Shown here piece by piece: positions 1 to 9,090 of a stretch of 64,000 bases of DNA. The translations under genes were made by a program, and so were the position numbers. The notes under the pieces were generated by a model, which was given only the letters and a program-made list of their open reading frames with translations, did not search any database and was not told the origin of the DNA. Position 1 is the stretch's first letter. The number at the start of each line of letters is the position of its first letter. This stretch comes from Flavobacteriaceae bacterium GF1 (GTDB lineage: Bacteria; Bacteroidota; Bacteroidia; Flavobacteriales; Flavobacteriaceae): positions 62,001-126,000 of the forward strand of contig WNKP01000009.1 of NCBI GenBank assembly GCA_009797885.1, in the 5' to 3' direction.

Positions 1-426
1 TAGGTTCCCTTCCGGATCTCTGGCATAGACAAAGGTGATTTCCCCTACCCCATCAACTTTCCGCTTGGTGATCTCCCCGGAAGCCGTTCCCCCATTTTTC
101 TCTAAAATCCCGAGAATCGCTTCCACATTTTCAACTTCAAAGGCAATATGGCCAAAGCCCCTTTTGTTTGGTGGTACCGGACGTTGACTTTCCATATGCT
201 CGTATTCATAGATTTCAAGGGTGGGTCCTTGGTCACCATAGCCTGGAAGTAATAGATGGGCTCCCTCCAATTTGGCATTTTTTAAACCGGTCCCTTTTTC
301 AAGCCATTCCCCAGATTGGCGCCTGATGGGAGGTACAACCTTGCAATTAAAGGTCCTTACGTAAAAATCGGTGAGCGATTTCCAGTTGGTGCTGACGATG
401 TTGGTATGGGCAAACCTCACTTCCAT
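1..426 (-). CDS. VOC (glyoxalase/bleomycin-resistance fold) family protein, partial
   Basis: Translating the minus strand from the ATG at 426 gives 142 codons that run off the left edge, so the C-terminus is missing. The start MEVRFAHTNIV and the later GFGHIAFEV and YARDPEGN segments are the usual landmarks of the two beta-alpha-beta-beta-beta modules of VOC proteins; the His in AHTN, the His in GHIAFEV and a Glu in LEIYEY are in the places of metal ligands. The family covers glyoxalases, dioxygenases and resistance proteins, so substrate cannot be named. It lies about 100 bases downstream of the lipoprotein methyltransferase on the same strand, with no clear sign of a shared job. Confidence 0.8.
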   Translation of the reverse strand, partial: MEVRFAHTNIVSTNWKSLTDFYVRTFNCKVVPPIRRQSGEWLEKGTGLKNAKLEGAHLLLPGYGDQGPTLEIYEYEHMESQRPVPPNKRGFGHIAFEVENVEAILGILEKNGGTASGEITKRKVDGVGEITFVYARDPEGNL

Positions 427-525
427 AAACTTGGTTTTATGCTTCTTTGTACGTTAAGGGTAGCTGATAGCGGCGGTCAAACTTTTGGCACCCTGCTTTT
501 GGCGGATTTCCCCATACACAAACCC

Positions 526-1242
526 TTATTTCGCCCTTACAATATATTGATACGGGAGTAAATCAACATTGATGTCAAAAGAAGTATATCCCGCTGTTTT
601 TAACTCATGTACAACCTTATCCATCGCAATTTTGTGATCTACCGGAGGTCCTACCGGTGTTTCAACTTTGAAGAAATCAATGATGATCAGTTCCCCATCG
701 GCCGTGGTCCCCTGTTTTACTTTGGTGAAATATGCCTCTCGATTTTCGATATGATGGTATGTGTTCACGATCAATACCTTATCGGCCTCTTGTTCTTTCA
801 AACCAGGGGAATCGTAGGGGATTTTTCGGGTCTCAATATTCTTTAGGTTATTTTCAGTTATCCTTTTCTCAATGAATTCCTGAAACGCATCGTCCACATC
901 CGCAGCAATAACGTTTGCCCCTTTTTCCGCCAATTTCACGGAGAAATATCCGGACCCCGCCCCAATATCAACAATGGTCTGGTCTTGTATATCCCCCAGA
1001 TACTCCAATACTTTTTGCGGTTGCTGGTAGGTATCCCTTTCCGGGGATTCGAACCTATTAATTAAGTCCTGTGCGGAGGTTTGGTGCATAAACTCATTTG
1101 CCGACCCGTGTTTTGAATGCCCATCGGTTTGGTGTTCATGGCCCTCTTTCTGTGTTGGACTCGCATCCAACCTACGCTTATCGCTCTTACAACCCAGGCA
1201 TAGCATAAGGATCAGTGTTATCGCAATACGTTTTAGTTCCAT
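526..1242 (-). CDS. Exported lipoprotein with class I SAM-dependent methyltransferase domain
   Basis: I chose the ATG at 1242 because it begins a clear lipoprotein signal (MELKRIAITLILM then the lipobox LCLGC). A longer frame up to 1284 only adds residues before the signal. After the lipid Cys come about 50 polar residues rich in His (several in GHEHQTDGHSKHG), then a Rossmann methyltransferase domain with motif I VDIGAGSGYF and a second acidic strand end AADVDD. The family transfers methyl from S-adenosylmethionine. Where an exported member would obtain SAM is unclear, so it may bind another ligand or be a lipid-side enzyme. The His-rich stretch could bind metal; that is inference. Confidence 0.8.
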   Translation of the reverse strand: MELKRIAITLILMLCLGCKSDKRRLDASPTQKEGHEHQTDGHSKHGSANEFMHQTSAQDLINRFESPERDTYQQPQKVLEYLGDIQDQTIVDIGAGSGYFSVKLAEKGANVIAADVDDAFQEFIEKRITENNLKNIETRKIPYDSPGLKEQEADKVLIVNTYHHIENREAYFTKVKQGTTADGELIIIDFFKVETPVGPPVDHKIAMDKVVHELKTAGYTSFDINVDLLPYQYIVRAK

Positions 1243-1350
1243 AGTTTTTTTGTTGTAGGGTCCCTCTTTTGTTCGGACGTTCACTATAGGTTTAAGTCAA
1301 AACAAAAATAGTATGGAATGTGGAATTTCAATACTCCATTAGGGACGATT

Positions 1351-2574
1351 CTATAGCTTTATAGGGGCCTTTTTTAGGAGTCCCGTTAATTTAGAACGAT
1401 CCACACGCTTACCATCCAACCGTTTTGTGAGGGGCTTTAACCCAAATAAAAATCGGCTTAGCCTATTGGTCCTAATGAGTTGGTACAAGAGAATGGATAC
1501 AGGAATGGCGGTGCTAAAAATTAGGACAAATTTTACAAAGGGACCGGCATCCATGGCGACAATATAATACCCAAAAACGATGATCAAGGTTTGATGCAGT
1601 ATATAAATGGGCAAGATGCCGATGTTCGCCGGAACGAGCCAGCGGTGCTGAAAATCCATGGATTTGGCAAAAAATCCCAAAAAGAAAAGTACCCATGCCC
1701 ACGCTATGAGCATGGCATTTACGGTAACGATCAAATGCAGCCATCCATATTCGGGATTCATATAGGCCTGGACCATACCCTCGTTGGTGGACCCCATGTA
1801 TAGGAATAACAGGGAAGTTATACTGCCAACGATCAGGAACAGGGTTGTTTTTCTTTTGATGATTTCAACAAACCCTGCATCTGCCATAAAAAGAAACCCG
1901 TAGACAAAGGGCCATAGGTAGACAAAAAAATCGGCCCAATCCGTATAGACGGGAAACAGGGGTTTTAGGAGAAACCTGCAAACGATCATAGGCACCACCA
2001 AAACAAAAACCCCTAAACGGGTAGATAGCACGTTCGTTAGCCATGTAAAACGAAGTTTTCCCTTTTGTATGTATTGAAATATGGGAATACAGATCAACGT
2101 CATTGTAAAAAGGTAGGGTAAATACCACAGGTGCGTCCCCAAATGGCCAAACCAAAGCAGCACGTTGGCTCCCATATTAGCCCCAAGTTGTTGTCCGGGA
2201 TAAACGGACATAAATTCTAAATATCCGCCTTCAAAATTTTGAAACATCAACCACTCGTAAAAGCGCTGTGGCGGAATGATGAGCACTATGCCCATGAGAA
2301 AAGGGACAATCAATCGATGCAATCGGTCCCTTAGGAACTTTCCTTTCCTGGAACGCATGGCAAACCAGGTACCGACTCCAGAAACCAGGAAAATAAGATG
2401 CATCCGCCAGCCATGGGTAAAGAAGGTAAGCAGGTCAAATAGGGCACTTTGTTCTTCATTTTTTATATGCCAGGGCATATGATCAAAGGGTCGCCACGAA
2501 TGGAACAGGAACAAGAGCCCAAAGGCCAATACGCGCAACCAGTCCAGATAATGTAGTCTTTTGGAAGTAGCCAT
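1351..2574 (-). CDS. Acyltransferase 3 family integral membrane protein (OpgC/MdoC-like)
   Basis: A 407-residue polytopic protein beginning MATSKRLHYLDWLRVLAFGL, the usual start of acyltransferase-3 enzymes, in which the RxxxLDxLR-type segment precedes helix 1. About ten hydrophobic segments follow. The family moves acyl groups (acetyl, succinyl) onto carbohydrates or lipids at the membrane. The early FLFHSWRPFDHMPWH stretch carries the histidine expected near the start. The sequence resembles the glucan-modifying OpgC/MdoC branch more than the OafA/SGNH fusion branch, because there is no C-terminal SGNH domain. It stands alone between a methyltransferase and an AraC regulator, and substrate is unknown. 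Confidence 0.85.
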   Translation of the reverse strand: MATSKRLHYLDWLRVLAFGLLFLFHSWRPFDHMPWHIKNEEQSALFDLLTFFTHGWRMHLIFLVSGVGTWFAMRSRKGKFLRDRLHRLIVPFLMGIVLIIPPQRFYEWLMFQNFEGGYLEFMSVYPGQQLGANMGANVLLWFGHLGTHLWYLPYLFTMTLICIPIFQYIQKGKLRFTWLTNVLSTRLGVFVLVVPMIVCRFLLKPLFPVYTDWADFFVYLWPFVYGFLFMADAGFVEIIKRKTTLFLIVGSITSLLFLYMGSTNEGMVQAYMNPEYGWLHLIVTVNAMLIAWAWVLFFLGFFAKSMDFQHRWLVPANIGILPIYILHQTLIIVFGYYIVAMDAGPFVKFVLIFSTAIPVSILLYQLIRTNRLSRFLFGLKPLTKRLDGKRVDRSKLTGLLKKAPIKL

Positions 2575-2706
2575 GATGTTGTGGTTTACTAAATATTACG
2601 GGGCAAAGGAACCAAAGCTTTCCTTACAAATCGACCGTCCCTATAGTGTTGGACCTTTCCCTATCCTTTTGGACGTATTCCTTTATACCTTTCTTGGCAA
2701 CCTTGA

Positions 2707-3861
2707 CTAGGTAAGTATTGTTTTAAGATAGGCCGAAGGCGTAAGGCCGGTCATTTTTTTAAAGATGTGGTTGAAGCTACTTTTGGAGTTGAAACCACTG
2801 TCATAGGCCATTCCCAACAAAGTAAGATGACTGTTGGCAGGATCGCGCATTTTGTTCTTCATCAAGGCTACCCGATAGCCATTGACAAAATCAAAGAAGT
2901 TGATATGGAGCTTTTCGTTAATGACCTGGGAAACATGATTTGTGGAGATACCCAGATAATCGGCAACATCACGAAGCGATAGTTTTCCGTCAAGGAAGGG
3001 CTGCTCCTTTTCCATATAATCTTGTAAGCGCTGCAAGTAAGCTTCGGACTGGGTTTCGGACAAGCTGGAGTGTACGTATTGTTTTGAGGGGATTGCTTTT
3101 TTGGCCTGCCCTTGTTCGGATACAGGATCCCCTGGGGGAATGGGTGGTGGTGCATAGATGATCTGTTGTTTGATCCCAAAATACCCCGTAAGGAACACAA
3201 TAAGGGTAATCACGGAGAAAATGATATTATCCCCAATACGATAGGGAAGCCAAATGTCCAAATAATACAGGATATTGGTGGCAATGATAGTGCCCCAAAG
3301 TATGATCATGGCCAGGATAACACGCTTCAACCACTTTAAATCCACTTGCTCCGTATAAGAGAATTGATGACCGATGCGCCTGTTGTGTCGCCGCAGTTCA
3401 ATAAAGGCGGCGATAAGGTAAAAAGCACCCACAAACACCCGAAAAAAGGCCATGACATAGAATATAATTTTCTTGTTTCCCTCAATAATTTCCTTGTCCT
3501 CCACAACGGATCCTTCACTGTACACCATGAGTTGCAGAAATACGGCGATGGTAAAAACCACGTAGGGAACCGCATGTAGGAGAAACCAAAAATTAAATCT
3601 TTGCGATTTTTTGGTATAGCTTACCACATACAAATAGACCAGTGGGCCAAAAAGGACGGGCATTGCCGTATAACAACCCAAAAAAATGGGATAGTCAATG
3701 TCCATGCCCATTACTTCCAGGGCATATCCTATTAACAGGAACCCCATTAGGACGAGCAACACCACCATGACGTAATCCGCCTTAAACTTATTTTTTTTGG
3801 CCATGGCGATGGCCGCCAAAAAGAAAGCTTGCGCCGCGCCAATGATAAAGACAAATTTCAT
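2707..3861 (-). CDS. Membrane-anchored AraC-family transcriptional regulator
   Basis: 384 residues. The N-terminal 230 residues contain about seven hydrophobic helices with no periplasmic domain. A linker rich in Pro and Gln follows (about 235-265), then a C-terminal AraC/XylS HTH of about 100 residues, including LSLRDVADYLGISTNHVSQV (first helix-turn-helix) and a second motif with GFNSKSSFNHIFKK, the family signature. Such 7-TM AraC proteins are frequent in Flavobacteria and probably sense a membrane or extracytoplasmic signal. It lies 132 bases downstream of the LytTR regulator on the same strand and could be read through from that operon. Confidence 0.88.
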   Translation of the reverse strand: MKFVFIIGAAQAFFLAAIAMAKKNKFKADYVMVVLLVLMGFLLIGYALEVMGMDIDYPIFLGCYTAMPVLFGPLVYLYVVSYTKKSQRFNFWFLLHAVPYVVFTIAVFLQLMVYSEGSVVEDKEIIEGNKKIIFYVMAFFRVFVGAFYLIAAFIELRRHNRRIGHQFSYTEQVDLKWLKRVILAMIILWGTIIATNILYYLDIWLPYRIGDNIIFSVITLIVFLTGYFGIKQQIIYAPPPIPPGDPVSEQGQAKKAIPSKQYVHSSLSETQSEAYLQRLQDYMEKEQPFLDGKLSLRDVADYLGISTNHVSQVINEKLHINFFDFVNGYRVALMKNKMRDPANSHLTLLGMAYDSGFNSKSSFNHIFKKMTGLTPSAYLKTILT

Positions 3862-3993
3862 GGGTTACTACTTCAACTATAGGTTCGGGCCATATATGCT
3901 GTGCCCTTCTTTAGTTGGGGTTATGGAAAACAAGATAAGCATTCTTGAAGTGCAATCGCCTGCGGATTATCCCGGCATAATGATTCGGGCACC

Positions 3994-4746
3994 TTATCGA
4001 TTCATCCAACTTTTAAAATCGTTGGTTTTTGGCCGGCTTACAATAAATTCCATGTCCCTGGCTTTTGTTAGGGTCAATTTCAATCGGTGATTAAAGTATT
4101 TCCCAATTTTTACTATGGCGGATTTTGCTATAATCTGGCTGCGATTGATTCTATAGAATTGGTTCGGGTCCAATGATGGATAAAGCTGGTCCAGGGTTTC
4201 GTCTATGATGACCCGTCTGTCCCCCGTGACCCCAAATGTAATACTATCTTCGGAGTATACATACAACAGATCCGAAATGCGCAATTGTACAAAACCATTT
4301 CCCTCTTTGACCAAAATACCTTCTCGCCGCTCCGTGGTTTGCATATCGTCCAAAAAACGTTGAAGTGTTTCAGGGTTTAGCGTAAGCTGCTGTTTGGAAC
4401 GTTTGAATTTTTCCAGTGCGTGTTCCAAATCCTCCAGTTGAACGGGCTTTAAAAGATAGTCCACACTGTTCACCTTAAAAGCGCGTATGGCATACTGGTC
4501 AAAAGCGGTGGTAAATATAATCGGGCATTGCAACCGTACTTTTTGGAATATTTCAAAACTTAGTCCATCCGCCAGTTGAATATCCATGAACACCAAATCG
4601 GGGTCCTGGTTGTTTTGGAACCAATCCACACTTTCCTCAACCGTGTCCAGGATGGCCAATAACCGATAATCAAACCCCAAGGTTTGCAACAGGCGCTGTA
4701 ATTGATTGGCTGCCCGGGCTTCGTCTTCAATGATGAGTATCTGCAT
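3994..4746 (-). CDS. LytTR-type response regulator
   Basis: 250 residues. The receiver domain (about 1-120) starts MQILIIEDEARAA with the acidic pair, has the phospho-acceptor Asp at about residue 55 in LVFMDIQLADG, and the conserved Lys in YLLKPV. The C-terminal half is a LytTR DNA-binding domain (about 140-245) with the usual DLLYVYSEDS and FYRINRSQII motifs. It overlaps the 3' end of the LytS-type kinase by 20 bases, so the two are translationally linked and form a cognate pair. The regulated genes may be the two membrane proteins in the same operon; that is inference. Confidence 0.93.
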   Translation of the reverse strand: MQILIIEDEARAANQLQRLLQTLGFDYRLLAILDTVEESVDWFQNNQDPDLVFMDIQLADGLSFEIFQKVRLQCPIIFTTAFDQYAIRAFKVNSVDYLLKPVQLEDLEHALEKFKRSKQQLTLNPETLQRFLDDMQTTERREGILVKEGNGFVQLRISDLLYVYSEDSITFGVTGDRRVIIDETLDQLYPSLDPNQFYRINRSQIIAKSAIVKIGKYFNHRLKLTLTKARDMEFIVSRPKTNDFKSWMNR

Positions 4747-5815
4747 AGGAATGTTTTTGGTCGGCTATGGTCAGCAAAGGTAATTTCACTTTAAAATGTC
4801 CATTATCCGTTGTGATGACCACTTGTTTATCCGAAATCAGCGTATACCGCCGTTCTATATTTTTTAGGCCCAGCTTTGTGGTGGGCAATTGGGTGGTTTT
4901 GGGCTGTATCCTGTTGCGGACCACCAAATGTCCGTTTTCTATGGTGACCTCCACATGCAAAGGTTTTCCTTTGGAGATAACGTTGTGTTTGACCGCATTT
5001 TCCAATAGGAGTTGAAGGCTCATGGGGATAATCAACCAATCCCTATCATTTTTGGATACCTTCCAATCTACCGTGAGATTATCGCCAAATCGTTCTTTCT
5101 GTATGTGGATATAGGCCTCGGCAAATTTTAACTCTTCCCGTAGCGCAATTAGGTTTGCATTGCCCGATTCCAGAATGAAACGGTACACTTCGGACAATCG
5201 ATTCACAAATTCCTTGGCTTCCTCCCTGGTATTTTGGTCAATAATATCGCGTAGCGTATTTAACGTATTGAAAAAAAAGTGGGGCTGCGCCTGATTGCGC
5301 AGGGTATCCAATTGTGCCTGTACAATGGCACGCTTGGCTTGCTCTTCTTCCCGTATGGACTCCTTTAAACGAATGTAGTAGTATAAGGCTTCGTAAATGG
5401 CCATGGTCATGGTACTGATCAAAATTACCGGAAGTACAATTCTGGATCGCAGTGGGTGGTTATAGCTTTGATCAAAAATGTACCCAAGTGCGATATTCCC
5501 TATATAATCCACGCATAAGACCGTAATGACAATGGACAGGAAAAATAGTGGAATGCGTTTTTTGTTGTTCCTTAAACTGGGATACTTTTTGCGCAGTGCT
5601 ATCAAAATGGTACGCATTACCAACCAATTGACCGTGGAAAACAGTAGGGAAACGCTCCAATTTATGGTGGCCTCAAGAAAGGGCAAACGACTGAACGAAC
5701 CACGGGAAATAATGAAATCGGCTACAAAACTGAGCAAGACAATGCCCACCAACATGAACCAGACATCGTTGAACCCCAAATATTTGATGCGTTTCGCCTT
5801 ATTAAAAAATCCCAT
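4727..5815 (-). CDS. LytS/YehU-type sensor histidine kinase
   Basis: 362 residues with four hydrophobic segments in the first 145, a short coiled linker, and the His_kinase domain. The phospho-accepting His is about residue 179 in QAQPHFFFNTLNTL, the signature of this kinase class. A C-terminal ATP-binding region follows with LLLENAVKHN (N box) and TKLGLKNIERR (G box). It phosphorylates the LytTR regulator encoded by the next gene, whose start it overlaps by 20 bases. It begins 12 bases after the stop of the seven-helix membrane protein, in a four-gene operon. No extracytoplasmic domain is seen, so the signal is probably within the membrane. Confidence 0.93.
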   Translation of the reverse strand: MGFFNKAKRIKYLGFNDVWFMLVGIVLLSFVADFIISRGSFSRLPFLEATINWSVSLLFSTVNWLVMRTILIALRKKYPSLRNNKKRIPLFFLSIVITVLCVDYIGNIALGYIFDQSYNHPLRSRIVLPVILISTMTMAIYEALYYYIRLKESIREEEQAKRAIVQAQLDTLRNQAQPHFFFNTLNTLRDIIDQNTREEAKEFVNRLSEVYRFILESGNANLIALREELKFAEAYIHIQKERFGDNLTVDWKVSKNDRDWLIIPMSLQLLLENAVKHNVISKGKPLHVEVTIENGHLVVRNRIQPKTTQLPTTKLGLKNIERRYTLISDKQVVITTDNGHFKVKLPLLTIADQKHSYADTHH

Positions 5816-5827
5816 ACCCCAAATGGT

Positions 5828-6628
5828 TTATAGCCTTATCAAAGGCATGCCCTGTTTTGCTTGGTAAAAGGTAAATCCAATCCATGCGGCATACAATAAT
5901 CCAAAAAACAGGATACCCAGGTTTTTTGCCAGCTTAGGGGCATTCCATTTCTTGGTAAGCACTACTGCGAATAAAGGAATAATTTGAATGCCGTGCAATC
6001 CAAAAAAATGGGCAACGCGCAAGTCGCCGGCAATGGTACTCCAATTGATCAGGGGTAATCCCTCGCCCCCATCGGGAACTCCAACATTGTGGGACATTTG
6101 ACCTATCATTTGCCCCCCTACCCAACTTCCGAACAATACCACAAGCCAGCCCAATAGGATGCCCCACTGCACCGGTCTGGAAGTGTTGAGCCTTAGCCTT
6201 ATGGTTTCTACAATAAAGAACACCATAGTGAGCACAATGATACTGATAAGAACACCCATACTGCCAAATAGAATACCATCGAACAAACTGGATTGATTGT
6301 AGTGCGACCGCACTCCACGGGCCGCCTGAAAGACCACAATACAGATTTCCAACAACATGGTCCAGGAAATGATAGTATTGACAATGTTCTTCTTTCTTCT
6401 GGAAAAGGGATAAAGGGTAATCAAAAATCCCGAAGTCAGTACATAGATGCCCCCTGAAAGTGAAAATTTCATTGGTTTGACCCAAATATTGAGACCGGTC
6501 AGCATACGATCGTCCACCATCCACCCTACAAAACATAAGGCAACGAGTATAAAATGGAACATGGCAATTCCATACAAAATAGGGCTTTCCTTCCTAACGG
6601 TTTGCAATACATGTTTCAAGCCTCTCAT
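5828..6628 (-). CDS. Multi-pass membrane protein of unknown function
   Basis: 266 residues with about seven hydrophobic helices and short loops. I do not recognise a catalytic motif. Polar residues that may matter are the two His in VAHFFGLHGIQ and the His in GQMSHNVG, all near the membrane. The ATG at 6628 overlaps the stop of the ABA4-like gene by four bases (ATGA), and the stop is 12 bases before the kinase start, so it is translated as part of the ABA4-like/kinase/regulator operon. It could be an accessory sensor or a partner of the ABA4-like protein. Confidence 0.75.
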   Translation of the reverse strand: MRGLKHVLQTVRKESPILYGIAMFHFILVALCFVGWMVDDRMLTGLNIWVKPMKFSLSGGIYVLTSGFLITLYPFSRRKKNIVNTIISWTMLLEICIVVFQAARGVRSHYNQSSLFDGILFGSMGVLISIIVLTMVFFIVETIRLRLNTSRPVQWGILLGWLVVLFGSWVGGQMIGQMSHNVGVPDGGEGLPLINWSTIAGDLRVAHFFGLHGIQIIPLFAVVLTKKWNAPKLAKNLGILFFGLLYAAWIGFTFYQAKQGMPLIRL

Positions 6629-7047
6629 GATTTGGAAATTTTAAAGGTTCTTATCAGCATAAAGAGCAAAAAGCCTACCGGTCCAAGCATGAAGGTGGCC
6701 AAAAGACAAGGGGCCATCAATAGCTGGTGGATACCCAATTTTTGGTTTTGGTTCAACATCCACATCCCCACTAAAAGATCAAAAGCCAAATAATGGACCC
6801 AACCCGCCATTACGGCATTTTCCAATGTAAACAAGGACATCATGGAGGACAAACTCCCAAAATCCAAGCCTGCACCGGTCTGGAGGTGTACCGTCATGTA
6901 GAACACGTAAAAAAGGGATAGGAGAATGGGTACCACCCTATAATCAATTAAAAATCGGGTCACCTTCCATTTGGGAAGTACGATCATCAAAAGCCACATA
7001 GGCATTGCCATGGTATTGGCGATTGAAAAAACTTCTGCTGTTGTCAT
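6625..7047 (-). CDS. ABA4-like (DUF4281) small membrane protein
   Basis: 140 residues, four hydrophobic helices. The segment AGWVHYLAFDLLVGMW and the following GPVGFLLFMLIR are the hallmark of the ABA4-like family, named after the plant protein needed for neoxanthin formation. In bacteria the family is often found in pigment-producing species, but the activity is not settled. It is the first gene of an operon with a second membrane protein (four-base overlap), a LytS-type kinase and a LytTR regulator, which suggests the pair is under, or contributes to, that signalling system. Confidence 0.8.
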   Translation of the reverse strand: MTTAEVFSIANTMAMPMWLLMIVLPKWKVTRFLIDYRVVPILLSLFYVFYMTVHLQTGAGLDFGSLSSMMSLFTLENAVMAGWVHYLAFDLLVGMWMLNQNQKLGIHQLLMAPCLLATFMLGPVGFLLFMLIRTFKISKS

Positions 7048-7462
7048 CGTTGATTGGTTTATGGTTTAACACACCTCAAAAATCAATTTTCAATCGATTG
7101 TCGAGAAGGTTTTTTTGCTGAACCATCGTTACGGCCCGTTGAATTGTCAAAAGTCCACTTTTGCCCCTTACTGGGCAGCGGAAAACCTCTACCATCCGTT
7201 CCAAGCACATTACACTTCCCTTCTGTGGTAAGGAACATGTAACCCCATTTCATTGGCTTTTTAAGAAAAAGTAATCACACGCTTTTGGGTTGGCTGGAGA
7301 TCGTCAATTTCATGTCTACTTACAACGCTTCATTTTAACATACCAAAACCAGGGTTGGTTCGTTTTGAATTAATCCAGGGAGAATTGTTCACTGTCACCA
7401 ATGTCAAGTTTCCCTTGAAAACCAATCCTAATAGCTTATTGATAATTAATCCCCATTTGATC
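7048..7462. other. Divergent intergenic region, no firm feature
   Basis: 415 bases between the ABA4-like operon (leftward) and a secreted protein gene (rightward), so promoters for both should lie here. A minus-strand frame 7083-7253 (56 codons from an ATG, ending 35 bases before the ABA4-like start) encodes a polar peptide beginning MKWGYMFLTTEGKC. Its composition is protein-like, but I recognise no family and see no ribosome binding site, so I do not call it a gene. I see no hairpin or repeat here. Confidence 0.4.
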
Positions 7463-8908
7463 ATGAACCTAACCTTTAAGCAACTCATTTTAATCGCATT
7501 GACCACTGTTCCCCTATGGACCAATGCGCAAAAAATCAAAATCAAAAAAGAAGTCATTACGTTCGATGGAAAGGAGGTTGCCAAAGTCAATACCGAATTG
7601 CGGGACAACTTTCTTTTCTCCACTATGTCCGGGGAAAAGGCATTTGATGTTGTCTTTAAAGGGATGTCCGCCTCTAATATCGAAGGGTTTCAGTGGTTGG
7701 AACTGACCTCGACCAATGGAGAAAAAACAGAGATTCCGTATGAAATCTTGATGACATCCTTGAACCAGACCAAATTGATTGTCAAACTTTTAAGTGCCAA
7801 ATATGGACTGATTACCACCGAAGGCATTGACAGCGGGACCGTTGCTGCGTTTTTTGCAACGGAAAGGGAAGTATTGAGTGATAAGTATGCAAAAACGGTA
7901 ATGGAGGCCAAAAATGACCAAATGGAACGCCAGGCAAAAGTTGGGCGTTATAAACCCTTTGTAAAGGACGATGGGACCATTGTTTTTGGAGGGGCGACCG
8001 GTACCAGGATTATGGGGCGCGTGACCCATGGAACCAATACCTATACCGTTACCGATCTGGATGGAATTACTATTGGCACCGCCGCGGGATGTGCTACCTG
8101 CACTACCGTAAAAGCCAAGACCTTCACCGATGAGGATTTTGAGTTCGATTATGGTTCCAAGACCATGATGACCGGACGTTTTTCAAGATCCTTCGCACAA
8201 ATCTTTGTTGAGGAATTATTGGGAAGGGATTATAAACTGGGCCGTGAAGCGACTGCCTATAAAAAAAGCCTGCACAACGAAAAAGTAAAGGTTGCCAAAG
8301 AAAACAGTGTTAATCTTTATGGGGTTCCCGGCTATGTTATTGACGAAGACGGTACCACCCATGAAGGGACCATCTATGCCGTTTTTGAAAAATTGCAGTT
8401 GGACCCCTCCCAACAAGAGAGCGATCTCTATGATATGAATTCCATAGACAAATTCGGGAAATTTGTAAGTATCAAATACAAAAACGAAAAAGGACGATTA
8501 CGTACCAAACGTTTTGCCGCGAGAAACAATATTGTATTTGGTGCAACCGATGAAGGTAAGGAAAAGGTGTTCCACGGTATGAAGACCAAGGGAAACGCTA
8601 TGAAAAAGTTTTCAAATGCAGCGAATCTCGGTTTTGACAATTCGTATTTCTACGAAGTGGCGTATACCAATTCAGACCACAGTGTACTTTCCAAACCCGG
8701 TGAACCCAATACATTGGTCTTAAAATTCGCTGATAAAAAACTAGGGTTTATGATCGATAATCGTGAGAATGAAAAGGTATCCAATGCGCTGGCCGGGTTT
8801 GTCGACAATTGTAAATCACTTTCCAATGATCTGAAAAACCAGGAATTTGATTTAAGTAATTTCGAAAATCTAAAAACCATTGTTGATGAGTACGGCGGTT
8901 GTCAATAA
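7463..8908 (+). CDS. Secreted protein of unknown function
   Basis: I use the ATG at 7463, which starts a clean signal peptide (MNLTFKQLILIALTTVPLW, cut after TNAQ). The frame is open further upstream from a TTG, but that would bury the signal. The 481-residue product has no transmembrane helix after the signal. A central segment contains GIGTAAGC-like and CATCTTVK stretches, with three Cys close together around residue 210. The rest is a mix of strands and charged helices with many Lys. I do not recognise a family. It stands alone and is read towards the duplicated small genes, which are on the other strand. Confidence 0.75.
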   Translation: MNLTFKQLILIALTTVPLWTNAQKIKIKKEVITFDGKEVAKVNTELRDNFLFSTMSGEKAFDVVFKGMSASNIEGFQWLELTSTNGEKTEIPYEILMTSLNQTKLIVKLLSAKYGLITTEGIDSGTVAAFFATEREVLSDKYAKTVMEAKNDQMERQAKVGRYKPFVKDDGTIVFGGATGTRIMGRVTHGTNTYTVTDLDGITIGTAAGCATCTTVKAKTFTDEDFEFDYGSKTMMTGRFSRSFAQIFVEELLGRDYKLGREATAYKKSLHNEKVKVAKENSVNLYGVPGYVIDEDGTTHEGTIYAVFEKLQLDPSQQESDLYDMNSIDKFGKFVSIKYKNEKGRLRTKRFAARNNIVFGATDEGKEKVFHGMKTKGNAMKKFSNAANLGFDNSYFYEVAYTNSDHSVLSKPGEPNTLVLKFADKKLGFMIDNRENEKVSNALAGFVDNCKSLSNDLKNQEFDLSNFENLKTIVDEYGGCQ

Positions 8909-8976
8909 AGTTTTTGTACGCCGGAAAACAAAACCTGGGGGAATTAAGATAGCGGTATGCGTTTTAATTCCCAAAG

Positions 8977-9055
8977 ATTTTGTCGTCAACGGCATTTCGT
9001 TTATTGGAAGCTTATACTCCGGTTGGGAATGTTTACATTTTATATCGGCACCCAT
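8977..9055 (-). pseudogene. Remnant of a third copy of the small duplicated gene
   Basis: This stretch is nearly identical to 9483-9561, which holds the start region of the small exported gene 9091-9501. It includes the same start context (MPLTTK, ATG ending at 8995), but the reading then continues into unrelated sequence with no further similarity. It is best explained as the edge of a further tandem copy that was lost, or as the duplicated 3' flank of the preceding copy. Confidence 0.55.
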
Positions 9056-9090
9056 TGTCCCAGCCTTTACGTATTCAACAAATCTATGGT

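Noticed and set aside
7083-7253. Minus-strand 56-codon frame upstream of the ABA4-like gene
   Set aside because: Protein-like composition but no family, no ribosome binding site and no homologue known to me; mentioned under the intergenic entry only.
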